Source: Dysidea avara (Eukaryota; Porifera; Demospongiae; Dictyoceratida; Dysideidae). Taken from it: a stretch of 64,000 nucleotides of DNA. Shown here in pieces: positions 15,201 to 25,269 of this stretch. The notes under the pieces were generated by a model. That model did not search any database. It worked only from the letters and a program-made list of their open reading frames with translations, and had not been told where the DNA came from. The position numbers and the translations under genes were made by a program. Position 1 is the first letter of the stretch, and every line of letters starts with the position of its first letter. The stretch covers positions 26,477,471 through 26,541,470 of the forward strand of contig NC_089272.1 of the NCBI RefSeq assembly GCF_963678975.1, given 5' to 3'.

Positions 15201-17366
15201 TACTTAACATACAGTACCCGCTTACGATGTGCAAAATTACATTTGATTATAGCTCTTACTAGCTACTACCAGTGTTGGGCAAGTTACTTTGTAAAAGTAA
15301 CTAGTTACGTATTACATATTACTTGCAACTGAACTATTTAGTTACAGTTACATATTACCCATAAAATAAAGTAACTGTAATAATATTACACATTATATTA
15401 CTTTGTGTCCATAGCCTTAAGCTGTCACGTGTGAAACTACCACCTTATCACGTGACACGATTGCGTTGTTGGACAACGTGCAAGTCTTGATATAAGTAAG
15501 TAGCTGGTGAATAAGCCTCACTTAGTAGGCTTCATTACTTCGTTGTGGCTAGGCGTTACTCAGTGGGTTACTAACGAGATTAGTAACTTCGTTACTTTTA
15601 GTAATAATATTATGTAATATTAGATTCGTTACAGTAACTATATTACTTAGGTAACGCGTTACATTTGCAAGTAAAGTAACTTGAGTTATATTACCTGTTT
15701 TTATAGCGTATTTCGTTATATTACTTTGTTACCACAAAAGTAATAATATTATGTAACGCGTTACATAAGTAGCGCGTTACTCCCAACACTGGCTACTACT
15801 GTATGTAAAGTATGGTACCAATGTCGCGAGCAAAAGGGGGTGTGACAGCCGTTTCGTTTCATCCCTCCACTGGAAGGATGAAGACTTAAAACGAAACTAA
15901 TAGCTAACTACTGTATATTCTAGCTGTGCTAGCGCAATGATACTTAGCTACATACAGTAGTAGTAAGAGCGTATAGTAATCACTTCGCTAGGACGGCTAT
16001 GAGTGACGAAGCAGTGTAGTTCACAACTGTAACAGTACACGCAATCGCCCTAACATTGCAAGGATATCTACGATGGATGCGTTCACAGCTGTAACAGTAC
16101 AATCACCCTAACATTGCATAAGAAGCCATATTGATATAAAACGCCCATTCGTTGTGACTCGAGTTATTCCGCTATTCCGTTATTCCTTAGTTCCGCCTTT
16201 TACAAACTCCCAATAAAGCCTTGACCTTATCAACACCAATAAGCACCAATCAACAGTTTTGTATCACCTGTTAATTTGATCAAAGGTAAACTTTACTGAG
16301 CTTAACATAGTGATTTTGTACAGGTTATATTGGAAGCTGGATATTCTCTCCTAACTTATATTATGAACTCTTGCTATTATGCTGGAATAATTTTGGGTGG
16401 TGCACAAACATAAAGCCACTTGAAAATATCTAGCAGAACAGTGGCTTAACCATAAGTCCATGACTCTACTGTATGTAATTTTAATACTAGCTAGCAGTCA
16501 TATTAATAACAAACTAGGGCTAAACAATACTCAGGGGTACTTTTCATTCAGTTATTAAAAGTGGTATTCATAATTTAAATACAGCATCTGTATGTTGATG
16601 TGCCTAGAAAAGGTTGTAAACTATTATACTCTAGCTACTGGACAAGACAACTTAGACAAGCGTCTTCCTATAGCTCATCATTGTAACTACTTGATACTGT
16701 ATTGGTTATGAATGTCATGCTGGAGCAGTGGCAATGGTATGATCAACTCGACTTAAGGATAAATCCCAATGCTAGCACGCACAGTTTGCCACTTTCTCTC
16801 ACTCTTTCTTAACCTAGGAAATTTTCTAAATCACTTAGAATGGGTTGGCAAGGTTTCTACACTGTTTAGAGACCCAAGGACAATGTGGGTGAACCTACCC
16901 ACAAACTTAATTACCGAGGCCACACATTCTAACTAATATGTATATATTTGTAATAAGACAGCCACTGTATTTGAAAAATCATTTTGCCATTTATTTGAAC
17001 ATAGAACTGGGAAAAGGTTGCACCGTATTGAGTGTATATGACATGTATTATGTATACAAACACTGTAAATGAATAGGTACCACATCTTTTGATGATGATT
17101 CTCTATCCAATGGAGCAATTATCGCCATAGCTTGTGTAGTAACTTTCATCCTAACACTGATTGTGTCTGTGATCATTACATTTATTGTGACATACACCAC
17201 TGTTAAGAGGAAATATGATAAGATCTTAGAAGACACTACTGGTAAACAGCTAATTGCATCAACAAACCACAATTTTGATGAGGTGGAGCTACAACAAAAT
17301 CCTGCATATGGTACAACCAACACAATGGAAATGGATAATGATTATGTGGATGATTATGTAAATTAA
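1722..17366 (+). CDS. Ig/FN3 single-pass membrane receptor with Tyr-rich tail (7 exons)
   Basis: Predicted exons: 1722-1770, 2041-2394, 2956-3240, 10560-10636, 11579-11801, 12696-12962, 17077-17366. All junctions are GT/AG and the total is 1545 nt, exactly 514 codons plus TAA. Residues 1-17 form a signal peptide (MMFAVLVLLPLLLHVG). Residues 18-134 are an Ig-like domain (paired Cys, Trp, YQC). Residues about 135-229, 230-329 and 330-418 resemble FN3 domains, the third Cys-rich and divergent. Residues about 432-457 are a transmembrane helix. The 57-residue tail has NPAY (493-496), Y508 and a C-terminal DYVN. Most introns are phase 1, typical of shuffled extracellular domains; the intron inside FN3-2 is phase 0. 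It probably acts as a plasma-membrane adhesion or signalling receptor. No kinase or phosphatase domain is present and the ligand is unknown. A noncoding 5' exon is likely, since an acceptor-like TTTAG precedes the ATG. Small exons could have been missed in the 7.3-kb intron 3. Confidence 0.78.
2511..2872 (+). repeat. Two LINE/SINE 3'-tail fragments in receptor intron 2
   Basis: About 2511-2575 and 2740-2872 carry the recurrent tail CAGGCTGTAAGACCAGGTGT ... CTGTAAAGC followed by (AATAAA)n. Related tails occur at 21865-21955, 36400-36530 and, reversed, 39085-39190. At the last site the tail lies beside LINE-like coding sequence, which suggests all are 3' ends of one LINE family or a SINE sharing its tail. 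Confidence 0.55.
3354..4273 (+). mobile_element. hAT element with transposase relic and 8-bp TSD
   Basis: Terminal inverted repeats CAGGCATGGGGC / GCCCCATGCCTG are flanked by perfect 8-bp duplications GTGTTGAG (3346-3353 and 4274-4281), the hAT hallmark. The subterminal regions are packed with GTACTT/AAGTAC motifs. In the middle (about 3930-4070, + strand) a short reading frame resembles the hAT C-terminal dimerisation region (PLLSRLAKKILEVPSYSVP..ER). The rest of the transposase is missing, so this is a 920-bp deleted derivative. It lies in receptor intron 3. Confidence 0.88.
4485..4847. mobile_element. hAT-like MITE with 8-bp TSD
   Basis: Imperfect terminal repeats TAGTGGTGTGCGATAT / ATATCACATATCACACATCACTA (right end partly duplicated) are flanked by perfect 8-bp duplications GTGTCATG (4477-4484 and 4848-4855). 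The interior is rich in ATATCACGATA repeats and has no coding capacity. It lies in receptor intron 3. Confidence 0.8.
4860..6470. other. Receptor intron 3, no gene recognised
   Basis: No exon-like open frame with splice signals was found here. A TA dinucleotide microsatellite sits at about 6229-6261. The sequence 6330-6470, continued after the TE at 7122-7260, resembles 7290-7610 (shared texture ending in a B-box-like GGTT..ATTCC and then T-rich tails), perhaps two diverged copies of one SINE-like repeat. Confidence 0.4.
6471..7119. mobile_element. TA-flanked foldback MITE with GCATAAT repeats
   Basis: Terminal inverted repeats GGGACCCGCCAATTATGCT / AGCATAATCGGCGGGTCCC have TA on each side (6469-6470 and 7120-7121), as in Tc1/mariner-like elements. 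Subterminal GCATAATAGGT motifs are repeated. A second inverted pair lies inside (about 6602-6634 and 6789-6825), and the sequence between 6825 and 6895 includes two copies of the dispersed CTCTATTAGAG-type motif, so it looks like an element within an element. No transposase is present. Confidence 0.75.
7918..8880 (+). pseudogene. Decayed Tc1-like transposase-type gene
   Basis: From ATG 7918 a broken frame runs through a helix-turn-helix-like segment (YFKQEAKKCKIPVNITERIS), where an intron of about 60 bp (GT..CACAG, about 8083-8143) would restore ATG-ISRTS. It continues to KLKKDGAFSGGRT (8414 onward) and then to a segment reading GRPVVYLDETW near 8640-8670, the usual first catalytic Asp of a DDE transposase. 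Stops lie at 8000 and in the 8450 region, and the rest of the catalytic core is missing. It is a relic lying in receptor intron 3. The family assignment comes from remembered motifs only. Confidence 0.6.
9150..10559. other. Receptor intron 3, distal part, nothing recognised
   Basis: AT-rich sequence without a supported exon, repeat boundary or RNA gene. The only convincing coding signal is the exon that begins at 10560. Confidence 0.5.
14056..14082. repeat. Perfect 12-bp inverted repeat, 3-nt loop
   Basis: GAGTCTATGGAA, loop TTA, TTCCATAGACTC: an isolated perfect hairpin inside receptor intron 6. No terminator or small-RNA role can be claimed from sequence alone. Confidence 0.7.
14833..16211. 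mobile_element. Mutator-like foldback element with 9-bp TSD
   Basis: Arms of about 370 bp begin GGGAGTTTGTAAAA and end TTTTACAAACTCCC, flanked by perfect 9-bp duplications AATAAAGCC (14824-14832 and 16212-16220). A 9-bp duplication is the usual Mutator-superfamily signature. Each arm holds two copies of a motif containing GTACTGTTACAGCTGTGAAC. A hAT MITE (15270-15791) sits in the loop region, so the foldback is older than that insertion. There is no coding capacity. Located in receptor intron 6. Confidence 0.88.
15270..15791. mobile_element. hAT MITE (CAGTGTTGGG family), copy 1, 8-bp TSD
   Basis: Termini CAGTGTTGGGCAAGTTACTT / ..GTTACTCCCAACACTG are flanked by perfect 8-bp duplications GCTACTAC (15262-15269 and 15792-15799). 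The interior is full of GTAACTAGTTAC-type short palindromes. A closely similar copy is at 22355-22877. It is nested in the loop of the foldback at 14833-16211. Confidence 0.9.
16221..17076. other. End of receptor intron 6, nothing recognised
   Basis: No open frame, repeat boundary or RNA gene could be supported between the foldback and the last receptor exon. Confidence 0.5.
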
Positions 17367-17376
17367 TACTTTGTGC

Positions 17377-17382
17377 AATAAA
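17377..17382 (+). promoter_or_regulatory. Polyadenylation signal AATAAA
   Basis: A canonical AATAAA lies 11 nt after the receptor stop codon (17364-17366). This gives a very short 3' UTR, in line with compact genes. Confidence 0.65.
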
Positions 17383-17869
17383 CACATTGTTACATGTACT
17401 GTAGGTACTGTAACTATCTTTTTTTTGCATTGTATTGTCAGATAGCATTACTTTTACTACTTACCCAAATATGGCTTTGCCAGTATGTGCTAGCAGGTAC
17501 AAATATACTGTAGGATTGCGTGAAGCAACTACTGTATATTTACACTCTACTATACGCAGTATTCAGTGTATGTACTATCAGCATTACACTGTGAATCGCA
17601 CTGCACTGCATTTTATTATAATTCTAAGTGTTGTGTATAAGGCGTGGCATGTAAGGTATACACATGAGCAGTGGATTAATTTGGTCACACAATATTTGAC
17701 ATTGTGACCATAATTTTGCCTTGCACATGCATAAATAATAACACAAATTTATAAAATGTATACCCTGTAGCTTCCAAACTACATGTTGTATGTGCATTTT
17801 ATGTGCATTACATGTACATGTTTGCACACAGTGTCACTGTATACAAACTAGAAGCAGTATATGTATGTA

Positions 17870-18090
17870 CATGATATACAGTAGTATGGCAACTACACAG
17901 CAACCATGTACATGGGTGTGTACAGTAGATGAGACATGGCATGGTAACTATGCTAACCTTATAAATGGGTGTGTAGATGACATAGTATGGTAGGATCATA
18001 TCATGGGTGTGTAGCTACATGATATTGTACGGCAACTACATGATGACCATACATGCATGTAGGTGTGCAGATGACATGGTATGCCAACTG
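17870..18090. repeat. Degenerate minisatellite-like stretch
   Basis: Irregular repeats of phrases such as TGGGTGTGTA and GATGACATAGTATGG occur three to four times. Small open frames on both strands here are repeat by-products. Confidence 0.45.
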
Positions 18091-18317
18091 AATATGCTTT
18101 ATACTCACTGGATAATTAAAGTTCTTTATAATTGTAGCTACTTCAAGTTGACAAAACCAGGTTTCATCCATTCCTTGGTTGACTGTGTTTTGGTTAATGT
18201 TAAACCAAGACCTAGCTAGCATTAAGTTTTGTCTACATATTAAGATTGACTTATATGTAGCACTGTAAATCAAATTCCATGTACACTATGCATTATAATT
18301 AATGCACCTCCACACGT

Positions 18318-18436
18318 GTACATGTGTACGGAAAATACAACATGCAAAAGCATGTCGAGAGGCTAATACAGCACAAGGCGGAGCCAAGTGTTCTTTTGCC
18401 TTGAGACACCTCTGAGTGCTGTATTTTTCATACACT
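18318..18436. repeat. Possible short inverted-repeat element
   Basis: GTACGGAAAATACA at the left pairs imperfectly with TGTATTTTTCATAC at the right. No clear target duplication is visible, so calling it a MITE is tentative. Confidence 0.4.
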
Positions 18437-18768
18437 CAAACATAGACTGTACATATGTAAAATATAGTCTATATATGCTAGTGTTAAAAGTGTCAAAAGC
18501 GTAGCTAGATACTGTTATACAGTATGATAGTATGCAGCTTTTCTCTCATTGACTGGCACAGCGTTCCTTAAGGCTCAGCTGCAAACTGAAGTAGATACAA
18601 CTTCGAACAAATTAAAGTAAGTAGGTAAAATTCCTGTCCCAGGTAGCTTGAAGAAATCTTTTCAGCTTCTAACAACTCACTAGATTAAACTGAAAACTAT
18701 CTCCTAGATATCAAAATCTAGGTAGGGCCTCCAAAGTCTGAAAGGAGCAACTGTCTATATAATATATA

Positions 18769-19098
18769 TCTAATCAAAAACAGCCAAGCTGTAAAAAAAG
18801 GAGTGCGGCCCTTGAAAAGGCTATGGTGAAAAAAGATGTGAAATCCAAGGTGGCGGCCAAGAAATGGCTGTGACGGTAGGTTAATGGTAAAAATTTTAAT
18901 AACAACAATTCAGGTGAATTTGGTGCCACTTGGTCAATTGGCACAAAATTCACCTGAATTGTCGTTATTAAAATTTTTACCATTAACCTACCATCACAGC
19001 CATTTCTTGGCCGCCACCTTGGATTTCACATCTTTTTTCACCATAGCCTTTTCAAGGGCCGCACTCCTTTTTTTACAGCTTGGCTGTTTTTGATTAGA
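18769..19098. mobile_element. Palindromic MITE, copy B
   Basis: Palindrome of about 330 bp, nearly identical to 931-1252 (same TCTAATCAAA ends and same CAATTCACCTGAATTG-type core). It is followed by the same hairpin spacer (CCAAAGATGGCC-TAT-GGCCAGCTTTGG, about 19122-19150) and then the tandem array. Order and orientation are the reverse of copy A. Confidence 0.88.
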
Positions 19099-19339
19099 TT
19101 TCATTTCTTTTTGTATTTGTATACCCCAAAGATGGCCTATGGCCAGCTTTGGGGCTTTTTAACCTATATATTTTTCTTTACCACAGGAAAAAGAAAAAGA
19201 TGAAGCAGATTTTATAAACACTTTAACTCATTCTGATTTTATCAGTAAATGTACAAATTATATATATATAATGCATATATCAAGAGTTCATAATATAAAA
19301 AGAGAGCATATATTTATTACATGTCAATTAATCCCCACA

Positions 19340-20735
19340 GGATAATTTGCAGCTGATCTCTCTACTGGGTGACTTGAAATGTAGCTGAACTCTCTACAGG
19401 GTGATCTGCTTGTATGTAGATGAGCTCTTTATAGGATTCTCTCTACAGGGTGACTTGACTATAGTTGAACTCTCTGCAGGGCTATCTGTTTGTAGTTGAA
19501 TTCTCTACAGGGTGATTTGTTTGCAGCTGAACTCTCTACATGGTAGTTTCTTTGTAGCTGAACTCTCTACAAGGTAACTTCTTCTAGCTGATCTTTCTAC
19601 AGGGTGATTTGTTTGTAGCTGAATTCTCTACAGGGTGATTTATTTGTAGCTGAACTCTCTACAATGTGACTTCTTCTAGCTGAACTCTCTACAGGGTGAC
19701 TTGTTTCTAGCTGATCTCTCTACAAGGTGACTTGTTTCTAGCTGAACTCTCTACAGGGGATTTGTTTGCAGCTGAACACTCTACATGGTGGTTTCTTTGT
19801 AGCTGAACTCTCTACAAGGTAACTTCTTCTAGCTGATCTTTCTACAGGGTGATTTGTTTGTAGCTGAATTCTCTACAGGGTGATTTATTTGCAGCTGAAC
19901 TCTCTACAAGGTGACTTCTTCTAGCTGAACTCTCTACAGAGTGATTGATTTGTTTGCAGCTGAACACTCTACATGGTGGTTTCTTTGTAACTGAACTCTC
20001 TACAGGGTGATCTGTTCATAGCTGAACTCCCTACATAGTAACTTCTTCTAGCTGATCTTTCTACAGGGCGATTTGTTCGTAGCTGAGTTCTCTACAGGGT
20101 GATTTGTTTGCAGCTGAACTCTCTACAGGATGACTTGTTTCTAGCTGATCTCTCTACAGGGTGACTTGTTTCTAGCTGAACTCTCTACAGGGGATATGTT
20201 TGCAGCTGAACTGTCTACATGGTGGTTTCTTTATAGCTGAACTCTCTACAAGGTGACTTCTTCTAGCTGATCTCTCTGCAGGGTGATTTGTTTGTAGCTG
20301 AACTCTCTACAGATGATTTGTTTGTAGCTGAACTTTCTACAAGGTGATACTTCTAGCTGATCTCTCTACAGGATTACTTTTTCCTAACTGAACTCTCAAC
20401 AGGGTGATCTGTTCATAGCTGAACTTTCTACTGGGTGATTTGATTGCAGCTTAACTCTCTACATGGTGATTTCTTTGTAGCTGAACTCTCTACAAGGTAA
20501 CTTCTTCTAGCTGATCTTTTTACAGGGCATGTTTGTTTGTAGCTGAGTTGTGATTGGTTTGCAGCTGAACTCTCTACATGATGGTTTCTTTGTAGCTGAA
20601 CTCTCTACAAGGTGACTTCTTCTAGCTGATACAGGGTGACTTGTTTCTAGATGAACTCTCTACAGGGTGACTTGCATGTAGCTGAATTGTCTATCAGATT
20701 AACTGTTTGTAGCTGAATTCCGTACAGAATATCCT
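19340..20735 (+). repeat. Tandem array, inverted copy of the array at 1-720
   Basis: About 1.4 kb of units with the core TAGCTGAACTCTCTACA and linkers such as GGGTGATTTGTTTG, AGGTGACTTCTTC and TGGTGGTTTCTTTG. These are the reverse complement of the units at 1-720. Several higher-order patterns repeat (linkers alternate in blocks), as expected from unequal exchange. Confidence 0.92.
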
Positions 20736-20783
20736 GCAATGTAATATAATTCTGTAATGGAGTAAGTTATAAACGTAGCTGAA

Positions 20784-21595
20784 TGCTCTATTAGGGTGAC
20801 TGTTCTATTAGAGTATCTCGATCTCGCATTTGCTACACGTAGTTGCCTTTCGAATCATAACTCAGTGGTTTGTAATCCGATTCTTCTGTACTACTGCAAG
20901 GACTTTGTATGATGATTATTCCAGCTACATACTGATTTTCAGCTCATTGCTCTAAGCGGTTTGCCTGATAGACACGAAAACTAATAGTATTTTTATTCAT
21001 AAAAATCGATCGCGTAATTTTGACACAGGTCGGGTTTTGTGTCATATCTCCGTGGTCTTTATCCCGATTCCTTTCAAACCACAAAAAGGCACTCCTACGA
21101 TGGTTGCTCCATCTACATAGCAGTTTTCAACTGATTCCTCAAAGGAGTTTACCCTGTAGGCGTGACAGACCTTCGACCTTATTTTACGCAAATAATTGGT
21201 CATAACTCCGTCAATGTTCATCGGATTCCTACCAAAGTTGGTACAGAGATCCGCCTTAATGAGCCCTTTAAGTGTGCCAAATTTCAGCCCAATCCGAGCA
21301 CGCATTCGTGTTTTATGGCGGATTTTGCGAAATGAAGAAGTAGAAGAAAAAAAACGAAGAAATTAAAACGAAATTTTGTTCGCTCGTATCTCGGAAATGG
21401 CTGGAGCGATTTTCTTCAAATTTGGTGTGTAGACTCCCCTTGCTGGCCGGCACCTCTCTAGCAAATTTGGTTCCAATCGGATAAGGGATCACAGAGCTAC
21501 ATAGGTGTGAAAATTGCGTTTTCTTTCTTCCTGTTAATATACTCACGGGTGGCACGCCGGCTTCTTGGGCCGCACGACACACATATATCAATTTT
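20784..21595. repeat. Dispersed repeat, member 1 of a pair (partner 42935-43560)
   Basis: Begins at a CTATTAGAGTATCTCGAT motif and ends with CTTGGGCCGCACGACACAC. Both ends and several internal blocks (AACGAAGAAATTAAAACRAAATTTT; ACTCACGG..GCCGGCTT) recur in the same order at 42935-43560. No transposase domain or target duplication was recognised. Open frames of 60-90 codons here are not supported as genes. Confidence 0.65.
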
Positions 21596-21599
21596 TGTC

Positions 21600-22214
21600 A
21601 AAAGACTGGGTTGTATAAAAGGACAAGCCTGCAAACGTACTCCCCACGATACACATATAGCTCTTAATACTATCACTTAGCATTGAGCACCATTCAATGT
21701 AATTATTATAGGGCAGTGGCATTTATAGGTACCAGTAAGGTATAAAGCATTATTGTTTATATTTTCAGTGAGGTTTATATTATGTTGTCTGTTAGTTGCA
21801 GTTCTTAGGTAATTCTCTTCACAGAGTAGACTAAACTGATCCAACAATAGAGAACACAAACACTCTTAATGTAACATCTTTAAACAGGCTATAGAACCAT
21901 GTGTCCTACAGCACTTGTGCTTAAATTAAAGCCAAATCAGTAAACAAACATTGCTAGCAATAAACTACATATTAACAGTTAGTGACTGCTGCTTACTGCA
22001 GTCAGAGCACAGCTTGAAGGTTCTTAGTTTACTAATTTGTTAAGCTGCTTTACTGTAGTTGTACCCATAGTAAAATGTCAGTACCTTTAAGTATATGGAA
22101 CATAATTGTTTTACTAAGTTTTAAACTCTCAGTAAAACATTAGTGAATGCAGGTTTACTGAAAAACTACTAAAATAACAAACAATTAATTAACTTTATTA
22201 TTATGTAATGGGCT
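21600..22214. other. No gene; one LINE-tail fragment
   Basis: About 21865-21955 matches the recurrent tail (TAACATCTTTAAACAGGCT ... CAGCACTTGTGCT). The rest shows no supported feature. Confidence 0.45.
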
Positions 22215-23215
22215 GAGATGCCTAGGCAATGAATATTGCCAGGCTAGGCTGCAGGCCTTTGTGTGTGCCCATATCTTGATTTTTTCCAACAATCATCAAG
22301 TCGCTCTTTGAATGTTGCTACTGTACGTGCTGAAATGATGGTGTCAGGTAGACACAGTGTTGGGCAAGTTACTTTTTAAAAGTAACTAGTTACATATTAC
22401 ATATTACTTGCAGCTGAACTATTTAGTTACAGTTACATATTACCCGTAAAATAAAGTAACTATAATAATATTACATAATATATTACTTTGTGTCCACAGC
22501 CTTAAGCTGTCACGTGTGAAACTACCACCTTATCACGTGACATGATTGCGTTGTTGGACAATGTGCAAATCTTGGTTATAAGTAAGAAGCTGGTGAATAA
22601 GCTTCATTCAGTAGGCTTCATTGCTTCGTTGTGGCTAGGCGTTACTCAGTGGATTACTAACGAGATTAGTAACTTCGTTGCTTGTAGTAGTAATATTACG
22701 TAATATTAGATTCGTTACAGAAGCTATATTACTTAGGTAACGCGTGACATTTGTAAGTAAAGTAACTTGAGTTATATTACCTGTTTTTATAGCGTATTTC
22801 GTTATATTACTTAGGTACCACAAAAGTAATAATATTACGTAACGTGTTACATAAGTAACGCGTTACTCCCAACACTGGCGTAGAGAGCTCCAAACATTTA
22901 CAATCCTGTTTGAAAAAAAGTTATGCCTAATATGTAATCTTGATCTTTCCTTGAATAACTTAAGAGAGTGGCCCCTGGTGGAAGATTGGATGTTTAAGGT
23001 AAAGAAAGTGGATATAGTATCGATTAAATATTTTGTATGTTTTAATCATATCTCCTCTTTGGCGTCTACAAAATAGAGAATAGAGATTAAGTTTTTCTAG
23101 ACGACTTTCATATGGAAGATGGGCAAGTCCTGGTACACATTTTGTTGCTCGTCCCTGTACTTTTTCAAGGCTATCAACTGTTCCATATACTGGGGATATA
23201 CCACTCTAGTAAACA
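22215..23215 (-). pseudogene. LINE reverse-transcriptase 3' end, split by a hAT element
   Basis: On the minus strand 23212-22878 reads as the C-terminal region of a LINE ORF2 (..[10 protein letters not shown].., [28 protein letters not shown]). After the hAT insertion the frame resumes at 22354-22215 with ..LPDTIISARTVATFKERLD. This is the usual end of CR1/L2/Jockey-type ORF2 proteins. Stops and frameshifts are present. Confidence 0.75.
22355..22877. mobile_element. hAT MITE (CAGTGTTGGG family), copy 2
   Basis: Same termini and interior as 15270-15791. The flanks show only an imperfect duplication (GTAGACA / GTAGAGA), so this copy is probably older than copy 1. It interrupts the LINE fragment on either side. 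Confidence 0.85.
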
Positions 23216-23396
23216 AAGAAATGGAGATTATTTACAATTGCATGCTAATTAGTCTATTACAAAAATTCAAACTTCAAAACAGCGAGGCCTCGTGATGATC
23301 AATGATCATGCATCAGAGTGCGAGGCTTTAGCTAATTTATTTGCATTATAGAGTAAGTCATCAATAACCGGACGATCCTTTTCCCGGACACCTGTA

Positions 23397-24111
23397 TAGT
23401 GCAACCGGGCATAAACCTCCAAACTTATTTTACTTCTTCGCCCACGCATTTATTTCTATATGCCACTAGATACATTCTATAATGTTTTTATCCTTTCATG
23501 TGTTGCTTTGCTCATTAGTATTTCATATTTTTTTTGTTTTTTTGTGGTTATGCATATTTGCAGTGTCTCAGAGCGTACTTTTATAAATTGTGGTTTTCAA
23601 CAAATTTCACAGAAAAATCCATAATCTGACTTTACGATGTCATAAAACAAAAACTAAAAAGAAATTTACAAAACCCCAACTACAAATTTTAGGCATGTCT
23701 ATCTCCTTTCAGAAAATAATGAGTATATGTAAAAATTTTGAAGTATGTGAAACTAGATACATTTTTTTGAAACCCTATGAAAATCACAAAAATCACCATA
23801 ACTTACTTTTAAAACATTTTTTTACAAATCTGGTACTACGAATTGTCGGCCTTGATGAGACCTTTCATCTACTAGAAAATTATTGAAAAACTCAAAAGTA
23901 TATAAAACTAGATATGAAAAAACCAAAAACCATAAATATACCATTTTTGAGATAATTGTGGTTGTTTCCATGGTAACCTGTGTACAGATATGTACAGATA
24001 CATGAGTATAACCATGTGCAAAAAACAGAATTAAGATGTGTGGTGTATGTCTCAAGTTATAACCAGAAACATGAAATTTAACTTTTTGGAAGTACATGCC
24101 CGGTTGCACTA
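23397..24111. mobile_element. Mariner-like MITE with TA duplication and visible empty site
   Basis: Termini TAGTGCAACCGGGCAT / ATGCCCGGTTGCACTA are flanked by TA (23395-23396 and 24112-24113). The opposite arm of the host element reads CCTGTAGCTGCC without the insert (reverse complement near 28800), an empty site that defines the 2-bp duplication. A 98-codon frame (23590-23886) shows no recognisable domain. Confidence 0.88.
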
Positions 24112-24817
24112 TAGCTGCCAAACGGATAAACCGATCAGTCTAAAATTTGAAGCGTATAAAGGTCTAGGCTAAAGTACTTTGAATATAAAAGTTCAGCCCG
24201 AACGCTTGAAACAACTAGGAATACGAAGCCAATATATCTGTCCGGAAAAGCAATCAATAACCGGACAAAACGATCAATAATCCGGACAGTGGCCCTGAAC
24301 TCAGTAACTACATCTCCGATTTCCGCCAAACTCTAGGGCATGTAACATCAGTCTATGGTTGTGTGTTGATAAAAATTTGGAGTCTCTGCTATGTTTGGTT
24401 TGGAAGATACGGCTCGTTGAAGTCAGCCTGTTTCGTTGACTATCATTTCCGGACACCGCTATTCTTTGGTTTTTGGGAAGCCAACGCATTTACAAGATCT
24501 CCACAGCGACTCAAATGATGGAAACAGTTGCTGTGAACATTGTGCTACTGCTGTTTGATCCAGGTATAGTCCGTTTTGTCTGCAGCAACTCCTTACATGC
24601 CATTAACTAATGTTTTCGTGCATATGGGTCTAGTATACAGTGCATTAACATGCCCATGTAGTCCAAATCTCTACATGTATGATGGTTTTGAGACGTATTT
24701 TTATAGTTTAATGATATAAAAGGTACAATATGAAATAACTTTCTTCAATTAGCAAGGGTGCTAGCTGGTTTATCCCACCATTATAGTCAAAGTGTTCAAC
24801 CTCTATACAGTGATACA

Positions 24818-25147
24818 CGAGGGGTAAGACAGCCGGATTCAGAATCTTGTCGATCATGTCAGGAATCTAGGAATCTTCGAGAATCTTGGAATCTAGAATC
24901 TCTAAAATAATTTCATTCCTCCGTAAAGCTCCGCATTTTAAAGCTCCGCATTTTGTCACATCATAGAATGGGTGAAGTTACAATTGGTCACATGAACTGC
25001 TGGCGAATGGGTGTGGCAAGGAAAATTACATTACCATATTATGTAGCTAATAGCTTCAGTGGAATCCAGGGGATCTCGGAAGCATCTCGGAATCCTTTCA
25101 CTGAGATCTGGAATCTTGTTAACGAATTCTCATGTGTCATACCCTAG
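24818..25147. mobile_element. 330-bp MITE with 8-bp TSD
   Basis: Flanked by GTGATACA on both sides (24810-24817 and 25148-25155). Short terminal inverted repeats are CGAGGGGTA / TACCCTAG. The interior is rich in GAATCT / AGAATCT. The right arm of the host element (near 28100) lacks this insert, supporting the boundaries. The 8-bp duplication suggests hAT. Confidence 0.75.
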
Positions 25148-25269
25148 GTGATACATCAATAACTGGATGATCTTTTTTCCAGACACCTGTAGTTGTTGAA
25201 TGGCTAAACCAATCAGTCTGGTATTTGGGATGCATAAGGTCTTAGTTGGAGTGCTTTTACGTTATGCTG

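Noticed and set aside
23590-24121. Overlapping frames of about 98 codons on both strands
   Set aside because: They lie within a bounded mariner-like MITE, show no domain and have AT-biased low-complexity composition.
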